Positions 1-5,337 of a DNA stretch of 59,385 nt are shown piece after piece. The notes below the pieces were generated by a model, which ran no database searches, was not told the origin of the DNA, and saw nothing but the letters and a program-made list of their open reading frames with translations. The DNA lies in IMG/VR virus record IMGVR_UViG_3300029309_000033, positions 1-59,385 of that record; one strand, written 5' to 3'. The position numbers were made by a program, and so were the translations under genes. This stretch comes from a virus. The number at the start of each line of letters is the position of its first letter. Position 1 is the first letter of the stretch.

Positions 1-410
1 GAAGTTGATTGTCCAGAAAGAGTGCTTCCACTCGTTCCAACAAAATCAAAACCAGAATTATTCATCGCTGATGTTCCTGTACCATCATGTTGTGCTTCAA
101 ACACGATAAAAGGATCCACAAACACCGTAGCCACTATATCTGAAGCGTTTGTGCTTGCAGGATAGAAGGCTTTGAATGTAGGTTTACTAGTTGATGGATC
201 TGTGAAGAAACAACCTCCGAACACACCCGCTTGTTGAGTGTCTCCAGCTGCCGCTTGTTCAATACCACCACCAGCTACCGCTTCAACCACTTGACCATTA
301 AAAATGGAAGTTCCATGGTTAGCCGCGATTTTATACTCTTCAGCTCTGATTCTTCCACCTGAAAGATGTCTTGTAGGTTTGAAACCAAAAGCCGCGTCTT
401 TATTAGCCAT
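1..410 (-). CDS. Head decoration-like virion protein, left copy, 3' end cut by window
   Basis: Reads MANKDAAFGFKPTRHLSGG from the ATG at 410 and runs open to base 1, so the C-terminus lies outside the window. It is nearly the same protein as the complete 188-aa gene at 58664-59230. Most base differences are silent, but some change residues (for example T to S and T to A in the N-terminal part). An AGGAG ribosome site sits just upstream. The position beside the capsid gene and the Gly/Ser/Thr-rich make-up suggest a capsid decoration protein; this is inference. It is absent from simple ORF lists because no stop falls inside the window. Confidence 0.8.
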   Translation of the reverse strand, partial: MANKDAAFGFKPTRHLSGGRIRAEEYKIAANHGTSIFNGQVVEAVAGGGIEQAAAGDTQQAGVFGGCFFTDPSTSKPTFKAFYPASTNASDIVATVFVDPFIVFEAQHDGTGTSAMNNSGFDFVGTSGSTLSGQST

Positions 411-427
411 AGTATTGCTCCTTTTAT

Positions 428-454
428 GTACCTGCCCAAAAGGGCCTCCAGTAC
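428..454. terminator. Hairpin between 151-aa gene and decoration gene (left copy)
   Basis: GTAC, then GCCC, loop AAAA, GGGC, then GTAC form a nested stem just upstream of the decoration gene start. The right-hand copy of the same spacer has an unrelated hairpin (59245-59260). No strong U-run follows, so it may be an RNA processing or attenuation stem rather than a full terminator. Confidence 0.45.
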
Positions 455-490
455 GATTTAATTATTCGTTGGGTAGGAATCGTTAAAAAA

Positions 491-946
491 TTAACTTTTC
501 TTTGTACCACCGAAGGTTACACGAGTCTGTCGATCACTATTGATCGGCATACTTGGATGCTGTTCCTTCATTAAATCATTATCAATCGCGTCGTTTTGGT
601 CTTTGGTTTGTTGTGCAAAATATGCTTTGCGCGACTCAACAATCTCTTCCGGTATCCTTGCCAGCAAAAGGCCGCCAACTCCGATAACTCCTTTGTATTT
701 CCCGTCCTCCACACTTGGATAATCCTCATCAGAATATTCATCAGCTCTTACTAATTCATATCCTGATCTAATCTTAGCCGACATGTTTGATGTGTCATCA
801 AAACCTAACGACTCAGCTCTTATCCACCTGTGTTTAAAACCATCTGGTGCGGGTGGAGCATCTAAAGATGATGGTGGAGTCCAAACTTTTTTCTGTTGTT
901 TAACTTTCGTTTGGCTCGCACGAGAGTCTATTTTTTTATTTTCCAT
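491..946 (-). CDS. Conserved head-module protein, 151 aa, function unknown
   Basis: A soluble protein of 151 aa lying between the scaffold and decoration genes, five bases after the scaffold stop. It has a basic Gln/Lys N-terminus (KVKQQKKVWTPPSS), a central SGYELVRADEYSDEDYPSVE segment, a short hydrophobic GVIGVGGLLLARIP segment and a polar tail. There is no signal peptide. I do not recognise a named family, but its fixed place in the head operon points to a capsid assembly or minor head role. The final 89 bases reappear at the right end of the window. Confidence 0.75.
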   Translation of the reverse strand: MENKKIDSRASQTKVKQQKKVWTPPSSLDAPPAPDGFKHRWIRAESLGFDDTSNMSAKIRSGYELVRADEYSDEDYPSVEDGKYKGVIGVGGLLLARIPEEIVESRKAYFAQQTKDQNDAIDNDLMKEQHPSMPINSDRQTRVTFGGTKKS

Positions 947-950
947 ATGC

Positions 951-1931
951 CTAAGCCCCTTTCGTGATTTTTAATTGTTTCGCATATTCTTCTAGTGGCA
1001 CACCTAATTTTTTAGCAATTGTTACTTGAGATGGCGTGAGTCTCACCGTTTTCTGCGACTTATTGTTTACACTTCGCTTTGCTGAAGCTACTGTTTGTGT
1101 TGGTTTAGTCGTTACCGTATCTTCAGTTCTACCAAATTTATGTGGAAAGTCAAGCCTCATACGTTTATCTATTTCAGTATAATACTCATCTGATTGAGCA
1201 TCAAAGCCCTCTTCCTCAGTTAATTTTTTATGTAAATCAAATACAGTGTATGTCATGGCACTATCTGTTCCAAACCAAGGGTTTTTTTCTGCCCATGCCT
1301 CAGCTTTTGGATCAGGTGTTGGTTGTTTAGGTGCCATTGCTTGATCTAATGTTTGAGTCTGAGTTTCTGCAGGTTTAGCTGCAGCTTGTTTTTTTAGATT
1401 AGCAACTCTAGCCTCCTCTACACCTAATCTAGCTATCATTTTTTGTGCCTCTACTTCAGCAGCTACATCGCCTGCCTCTCTAGCTTTAACTAGTTGCGAT
1501 TGTGCAGCTTGTAATCCAGAAACAACTCTGCCCTCCATGGCAGTCATGTAGTTAGGCTCTATCGTAGATAATTTAGTTTTTAAACTTTCTTGTTCTTTTT
1601 GAACTCCCTTAGCATATTCTATGGCAGCTTCTTTTTGTCGTTCTGCTTCACGCCATTTTTTAGTTAGCTTTGCAATTCTTTTTTGAACACCTTCACTATA
1701 ATCTTCTAGTTCTTTTTTCTTTTCTTCTTTTGGCTCTTCTTTTTTTGTTTCTTCTCTTGCATTAATCTCTTCTTCTTTTATTTCTTCGACTTTTATTATT
1801 TCCTTTGGTTCTTCAACTTTTTTATCTTCTTTATTCTCATCAAGGTTTACTTCTACTTCAGGTCCTGAAGTATCTATGTCAACCATTGGTACATTTTTTT
1901 TATTTTCTGTTTCTGTTTCTGTTTCTGGCAT
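951..1931 (-). CDS. Putative capsid scaffold protein
   Basis: 326 aa. The first 95 residues are almost all Glu and Lys (low-complexity acidic/basic), followed by long predicted helices and coiled coil at about 80-190, and a compact C-terminal part ending KKLGVPLEEYAKQLKITKGA. This charged, helical make-up and the place just upstream of decoration and capsid genes are typical of phage scaffolds, which fill the procapsid and leave before DNA packaging. A short basic C-terminal domain would bind the capsid shell. Function is inferred from composition and order. Confidence 0.7.
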   Translation of the reverse strand: MPETETETENKKNVPMVDIDTSGPEVEVNLDENKEDKKVEEPKEIIKVEEIKEEEINAREETKKEEPKEEKKKELEDYSEGVQKRIAKLTKKWREAERQKEAAIEYAKGVQKEQESLKTKLSTIEPNYMTAMEGRVVSGLQAAQSQLVKAREAGDVAAEVEAQKMIARLGVEEARVANLKKQAAAKPAETQTQTLDQAMAPKQPTPDPKAEAWAEKNPWFGTDSAMTYTVFDLHKKLTEEEGFDAQSDEYYTEIDKRMRLDFPHKFGRTEDTVTTKPTQTVASAKRSVNNKSQKTVRLTPSQVTIAKKLGVPLEEYAKQLKITKGA

Positions 1932-1950
1932 AGTTTACTCCTTCTATGTT

Positions 1951-2394
1951 TTAATATTGATGAAATATATCTTCAGGGTTTTCGATGGTTGCTAAAATTT
2001 CATCATCATTTAGCAATCTAACTTCCCCACCATCGATTTGCATTCTAGATCCAGCATACCTTGCGTAAATAACCCAGTCGCCTTTTTTACACCAAGGGCC
2101 TTCAGGATATCTTTCTTTGTCGTAACATTTTGAACCCATTTTTAAAACTAGTCCACATTGTGATGCAACTTGCTGTCTCTCTAAAGTTTCTTGACCAAGA
2201 TAAAGTCCGCCTTTAGTTTTATCTTTCATTCTAAAAGGTAAAACTAAAACTCTCCATCCAGTTGGTTCTGGTAATTTAGAATTTTCTTTTTTTGATAAAT
2301 CTACTTCTGGTTCTTTTTCAGCTTCTATCTTGTCTAATAGTGCTGGTTTAAGTTTTGGGACCTCTGTTGAGATCGATGACTGTTCCTTTTTCAT
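1951..2394 (-). CDS. groES: GroES-like co-chaperonin (Cpn10)
   Basis: 147 aa. After about 40 charged residues, the Cpn10 fold begins at PTGWRVLVLPF and continues with the mobile-loop region (KTKGGLYLGQETLERQQ) and the KKGDWVIYARYAGSRMQIDGGEVRLLNDDEILATI core. Phage GroES proteins replace or adapt the host cap on GroEL so that the capsid protein can fold. It lies directly before the scaffold gene, which fits that role. Its start overlaps the preceding 79-aa gene by 47 bases. No GroEL is seen here, so host GroEL is presumably used. Confidence 0.85.
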   Translation of the reverse strand: MKKEQSSISTEVPKLKPALLDKIEAEKEPEVDLSKKENSKLPEPTGWRVLVLPFRMKDKTKGGLYLGQETLERQQVASQCGLVLKMGSKCYDKERYPEGPWCKKGDWVIYARYAGSRMQIDGGEVRLLNDDEILATIENPEDIFHQY

Positions 2395-2587
2395 TTTTTT
2401 GCTCCTTATTGTCTAGCAGGTTAGAGATTTCCTGTAACATAATTTGATATGTATTAGCTTGTCCTAGTAGATACTTATATTTTTCCATGTTGTCAACCCC
2501 GCCACTAATCAAAATATCTCCTATCTTTTGTAAGTTGTCTCTCATTAACTTTTGTAATTTAGCGATTATTACTAATCCATCTTCCAT
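2348..2587 (-). CDS. Small helical protein, 79 aa, unknown
   Basis: A mostly helical 79-aa protein without Cys or membrane segment. It shares one base with the previous stop (TAATG) and overlaps the GroES gene by 47 bases, so translation is probably coupled. Residues 30-60 (GGVDNMEKYKYLLGQANTYQ) suggest a helical hairpin. No family recognised. Confidence 0.65.
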   Translation of the reverse strand: MEDGLVIIAKLQKLMRDNLQKIGDILISGGVDNMEKYKYLLGQANTYQIMLQEISNLLDNKEQKNEKGTVIDLNRGPKT

Positions 2588-2805
2588 TATAACTGTGTTC
2601 CTTTCTCTGGTTCAAATTCATCTAATACATCAAGTTTTTCTTTTGCATTAGCTATCTTTTCTATTTGTTTGTTTACCTCCTCAATGTGCTGAGGGTGCTC
2701 TCCTATACCAACACTATTTTCTAAATATATGTTTGCTGTGGCATCAGCCTCTGCAATCTCGGCTTCATATTTAGCACGAAGTGCTTCCAGTATTGCTCTT
2801 CTCAC
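2587..2805 (-). CDS. Small coiled-coil protein, 72 aa, unknown
   Basis: 72 aa, with an Ala/Glu-rich helix at 1-25, an EHPQHIEEVNKQIEKI segment and an acidic end. It starts inside the last four bases of the 91-aa gene (ATGA overlap) and ends on the next gene's ATG. Function unknown; a structural or assembly helper is possible from its place between portal and scaffold. Confidence 0.65.
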   Translation of the reverse strand: MRRAILEALRAKYEAEIAEADATANIYLENSVGIGEHPQHIEEVNKQIEKIANAKEKLDVLDEFEPEKGTQL

Positions 2806-3077
2806 GCTCTAGCCTTTCTTATAGACTCTTTTCCTTTTTTAAATATAGAGGCTACTTCTCTTTTACCCATGACCTTTGCTCTTTGTTCTCCAACAGTTAA
2901 AATTTGAATTTTTCTAGCAAACGGTTTAGATATCTTTTTAACTTTTGCCACCGTCTTTCTCGCATCTGTCGGCGTTGCAAATTTAATTCTAACAGTATCT
3001 TTAGGATTCTCATCTGTGTATAATCTTCTACCAGAGCCTTTTGGTTTCTTACCTGTACCTACTTTAGGATCTACCAT
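2802..3077 (-). CDS. Basic protein, 91 aa, conserved in marine phages
   Basis: Strongly basic, beginning MVDPKVGTGKKPKGSGRRLY and continuing with a DTVRIKFATPTDARKTVAKV segment that looks like a small alpha/beta fold. I recall similar proteins in uncultured marine phages, without a known function. It overlaps the 38-aa gene upstream. Positive charge suggests DNA or RNA binding (inference). Confidence 0.7.
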   Translation of the reverse strand: MVDPKVGTGKKPKGSGRRLYTDENPKDTVRIKFATPTDARKTVAKVKKISKPFARKIQILTVGEQRAKVMGKREVASIFKKGKESIRKARA

Positions 3078-3180
3078 GTTTCATCTTTTTAATATGTTTG
3101 GTAATAATTTTTGATTGCTTTTTATGTAACTTAGAAGCTTTGTTTAAAGCCTTAGCTACTTTTTTTAGTTTTTTTACCAT
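3064..3180 (-). CDS. Tiny Lys-rich protein, 38 aa
   Basis: Begins MVKKLKKVAKALNKASKL and ends HIKKMKHGRS. An AGGGAG ribosome site lies seven bases before the ATG. About 14 of 38 residues are Lys or Arg. Residues 9-20 match residues 13-24 of the next upstream gene (xxLxKASKLH), so the two look like paralogues from a short duplication. A single amphipathic helix is likely; function unknown. Confidence 0.6.
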   Translation of the reverse strand: MVKKLKKVAKALNKASKLHKKQSKIITKHIKKMKHGRS

Positions 3181-3283
3181 TAATAACTCCCTTTAATGTC
3201 TTAGCTTGACCTGCATGTAATTTAGAAGCTTTTTTTAAGCCTTTAATTACACCTTTTATTTTTTTTGTTTTTCCATTTTTCAT
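3152..3283 (-). CDS. Tiny Lys-rich protein, 43 aa, paralogue of the next gene
   Basis: Begins MKNGKTKKIKGVIKGLKKAS and contains KKASKLHAGQAKTLKG. A clear AAGGAG site precedes the ATG. It overlaps the following 38-aa gene by 29 bases in another frame. The shared KASKLH core with that gene indicates duplication. No fold assigned; nucleic acid or membrane binding is possible from the charge. Confidence 0.6.
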   Translation of the reverse strand: MKNGKTKKIKGVIKGLKKASKLHAGQAKTLKGVINGKKTKKSS

Positions 3284-3393
3284 GTTTTTCTCCTTTTGTA
3301 TTTTTCTCTCCAGTATTTAGCTCTCTCTAAACATCTGATTCTGTAATCTAGTTTATCTAAACCCAGTATTTTTTTAAATAGATTTGTTAACAT
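3280..3393 (-). CDS. Tiny basic protein, 37 aa
   Basis: Begins MLTNLFKKILGLDKLDYRIR and ends with a very basic tail (YKRRKT). Its stop overlaps the next ATG (ATGA) and its start lies within the end of the DUF6321-like gene, so it sits exactly in the coupled chain. One amphipathic helix is likely. Unknown function. Confidence 0.55.
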   Translation of the reverse strand: MLTNLFKKILGLDKLDYRIRCLERAKYWREKYKRRKT

Positions 3394-3677
3394 TTCCATC
3401 TTCTTCTAGCCTGACGTAGTCTAGAATTAGGATCTTTTGCTGCTTTAGGAAATTTTTTCATTTGTCCTAGTGATCTTGCACAGAAAGATTTTCTGCGTTT
3501 AGCAGCTTTTGATCCTGGCTTCACTTTACCAGTCACAGCTGTTTTTAATTTAGAACCAGGGTTAAGTCTTCTATAAGCTTTTACCCCAGCCTCTGTCATC
3601 CCGGCTCCCTTTTTGGTTGCACGAAAATTTTTTTTATTTCTAGCAGGCATTGTGCCTTTTGAATAATATGCCCTCAT
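3387..3677 (-). CDS. DUF6321-like basic protein
   Basis: 96 aa with the signature KNFRATKKGAGMTEAGVKAY followed by RRLNPGSKLKTAVTGKV and PGSKAAKRRKSFCARSLG, which I recognise as a small phage family (DUF6321) found in marine phages and cyanophages. Very rich in Lys and Arg with two Cys. The start at 3677 is supported by a TGATG overlap with the upstream stop; a second possible start is the Met at 3650. Role unknown, possibly DNA binding in the virion. Confidence 0.75.
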   Translation of the reverse strand: MRAYYSKGTMPARNKKNFRATKKGAGMTEAGVKAYRRLNPGSKLKTAVTGKVKPGSKAAKRRKSFCARSLGQMKKFPKAAKDPNSRLRQARRRWKC

Positions 3678-3832
3678 CAGATCCTCTGCATTCTTGGATC
3701 AGTTGATAAAATATTTTTCTTTGCTTTTGGTCTAGAGATAGAGTCTTTACTTCTTTTTCTAAGTTGTGCGATAGCAGATTCTTTTAACGCCTTTTCTTTT
3801 TTTAATATTTTTAAATCTCTTTCTAGATTCAT
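3677..3832 (-). CDS. Small basic helical protein, 51 aa
   Basis: Begins MNLERDLKILKKEKALKESA, forming a charged helix, then a SISRPKAKKN linker. It starts in a TAATG overlap with the DUF5872-like gene and ends in a TGATG overlap with the DUF6321-like gene, so both borders support it. Function unknown. Confidence 0.6.
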   Translation of the reverse strand: MNLERDLKILKKEKALKESAIAQLRKRSKDSISRPKAKKNILSTDPRMQRI

Positions 3833-4206
3833 TACAGCATGCCTTTATAGTATTTTACATAAGATGGATTAGATAGGTTGACCCCACCGTACTCACCTTT
3901 GATACTCTTACCAATATATCCCGCAGCATAACCTTTAGCTGCCTTAGCTCTCTTTGTGAAAGTTTTTACATTAGTTGGTTTGCCGCCAACACCTTGAGCA
4001 ACTGCTCTCTTTCTGGAGACAGCTGATTTTCTCTGTCCCTCTGTCATACGTCTTGCTTTTGCTAGAGGCACGCATTTTGGATACTTACGCTTTGCATCCG
4101 CTTTCTGTTTAGAACGGCCACACTTAGAGAAAGAGCCATCTTTCTTTTTGCTACCTATGTCCACCCACTTCTGAGCAAACCATTTTTTTAAACCGTTCTT
4201 TGCCAT
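3832..4206 (-). CDS. DUF5872-like basic protein
   Basis: 124 aa from the chosen Met (MAKNGLKKWFAQKWVDIGSK). It has KDGSFSKCGR, then KRKYPKCVPLAKARRMTEGQ, a pattern I recognise as DUF5872, a small family in marine phages and large viruses. The paired Cys residues could bind metal. A longer reading frame from 4236 would overlap the upstream gene without a better ribosome site, so 4206 was preferred. Confidence 0.75.
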   Translation of the reverse strand: MAKNGLKKWFAQKWVDIGSKKKDGSFSKCGRSKQKADAKRKYPKCVPLAKARRMTEGQRKSAVSRKRAVAQGVGGKPTNVKTFTKRAKAAKGYAAGYIGKSIKGEYGGVNLSNPSYVKYYKGML

Positions 4207-4207
4207 G

Positions 4208-4501
4208 TTACTTATTTGGTCTTCTAGCTGCACCAAATCCTTTTAACTGTATGCAGGTTCCACCCATACCAAAACCTTGTCGTTTTAGTCTTTGTGTTGC
4301 CTCCATGAGGCCACCTTTGGCCTTATATATCCTGCCGCCCTCAGCTTTTTTGGGACCTCTGAAATCTTTTCTTTTCACACCAGATGGGTCTTTAATCTTA
4401 CCTGCACAGATTTTAGAAGCATATGCGTTCGCGTATGCACTGGGATATACTTTGAACTTACGCTTCGCCGCTGCTTTACCTCTAGGACATAATTTAGTCA
4501 T
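4208..4501 (-). CDS. Basic protein, 97 aa, conserved in marine phages
   Basis: Begins MTKLCPRGKAAAKRKFKVYP and continues SAYANAYASKICAGKIKDPS, a pattern I recall from many uncultured marine phages without assigned function. The C-terminal half is Gly-rich (AKGGLMEATQRLKRQGFGMG). Its ATG overlaps the upstream stop (TAATG). High positive charge suggests binding to nucleic acid. Confidence 0.75.
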   Translation of the reverse strand: MTKLCPRGKAAAKRKFKVYPSAYANAYASKICAGKIKDPSGVKRKDFRGPKKAEGGRIYKAKGGLMEATQRLKRQGFGMGGTCIQLKGFGAARRPNK

Positions 4502-4650
4502 TAAGTTTTTCTCGCTGTTTGTGCAGCTCTTCTAAAGTTAGCTGCAGTTGGTGAACCTTTGGCTCCTCGTTTTCTCATTTTCTCTCCAGAGCCAGCTTTG
4601 ATTCTAGCTTTTTTAGCTGCAATGTTTGCGTACAAACCTTTACCAGCCAT
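4501..4650 (-). CDS. Basic protein, 49 aa
   Basis: Begins MAGKGLYANIAAKKARIKAG and contains EKMRKRGAKGSPTAANFRRA. Bordered by TAATG overlaps on both sides. I recall near-identical small proteins in marine phage genomes. Probably another nucleic-acid-binding small virion or assembly protein; not proven. Confidence 0.7.
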   Translation of the reverse strand: MAGKGLYANIAAKKARIKAGSGEKMRKRGAKGSPTAANFRRAAQTARKT

Positions 4651-4940
4651 TACTTACCTTTTTTCTTAGCCATCATAAATTTTCTAAGGCCTGGGTTTAA
4701 CTTAGACATTCCGCCGCCCATTTTTTTAACTCTGCCACCTTTCATCATTTTTTTAGCTGATGCTGCTGCAGATTTCATGGACTCAGTTTTATTGTTGTCT
4801 TTATCTAAATCTAAAAAATCAGGTTTAGATCCTTTCATCATGGGCTTTCTTTTCATCATTCCGCCGCCCATTTTTTTAACTCTTCCACCCATCTTGTATC
4901 CTTTAGGTGAAACTTGTTTGTTGTATAGTCTATTTGGCAT
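4650..4940 (-). CDS. Met/Lys/Gly-rich protein with repeated GGRVKKMGGG motif
   Basis: 96 aa with two copies of GGRVKKMGGGM (about residues 18-28 and 68-78) flanking an acidic stretch (PDFLDLDKDNNKTESMKSAA). Many Met-Met-Lys runs. The DLDKDNNKTE stretch resembles a calcium-loop or dockerin-like acidic turn, but one copy alone is weak evidence. Coupled to both neighbours. Function unknown. Confidence 0.65.
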   Translation of the reverse strand: MPNRLYNKQVSPKGYKMGGRVKKMGGGMMKRKPMMKGSKPDFLDLDKDNNKTESMKSAAASAKKMMKGGRVKKMGGGMSKLNPGLRKFMMAKKKGK

Positions 4941-5332
4941 TATTTTTTTCCTCCTTTAAATATTTGCGTTCCCTTTATACCATAAATACTCGCCACGACA
5001 AGGATCCATAAATTTGTGAACCATGACGGCAGCTGTTGGAACTGTTCAAAAAACTCTTTTATCTTTGCAGACGCTGACGGATCGTCCGAGAAGACCCCGT
5101 ACGCAATCACCAGTATCGGGAGCGTTAACACGACCAACACGAACTCGTCTTTCCAGTCCGATTGTCTAGCTTCTAGTAATTTTCCAGAATATTCTAACTC
5201 ACCGTTTGCCATTTTCTCAGCGTGTTTGGCTTGTGCGTTAGCCATCATCATTTGTGTTTCTTTTTTCTTCTTATAAATGTGCGAACCAGCATTTACTGCA
5301 AGTTTTAGTGCACCTAAAATAGGAAATGCCAT
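4940..5332 (-). CDS. Holin-like protein (3TM, GTA-holin type)
   Basis: 130 aa. A weak hydrophobic N-terminal segment, a charged helix (residues 20-60), then two strong membrane segments (FVLVVLTLPILVIAYGVF and LWILVVASIYGIKG) with a short loop containing DDPSASAKIKEFFEQF. This layout resembles the 3TM holin family found in gene transfer agents and tailed phages. Holins open the inner membrane for the endolysin. It sits six bases before the portal stop, far from the M15 endolysin. Confidence 0.6.
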   Translation of the reverse strand: MAFPILGALKLAVNAGSHIYKKKKETQMMMANAQAKHAEKMANGELEYSGKLLEARQSDWKDEFVLVVLTLPILVIAYGVFSDDPSASAKIKEFFEQFQQLPSWFTNLWILVVASIYGIKGTQIFKGGKK

Positions 5333-5337
5333 AAATT

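Larger units (their letters stand above)
1..579. repeat. Left copy of the diverged terminal repeat
   Basis: This stretch matches 58821-59385 end to end and in the same orientation. The first 120 bases and the last 100 are almost identical, with one or two differences each. The middle (about 120-475) differs at roughly one base in ten and has a replaced intergenic hairpin. It covers the end of the 151-aa gene and most of the decoration gene. The simplest reading is a circular genome whose two contig ends come from different strain variants. A true tandem duplication is the alternative. Confidence 0.9.

Noticed and set aside
4650-4940. Dockerin or EF-hand in the Met/Lys/Gly-rich protein
   Set aside because: Only a single DLDKDNNKTE stretch is present and the rest of the protein does not fit either fold.
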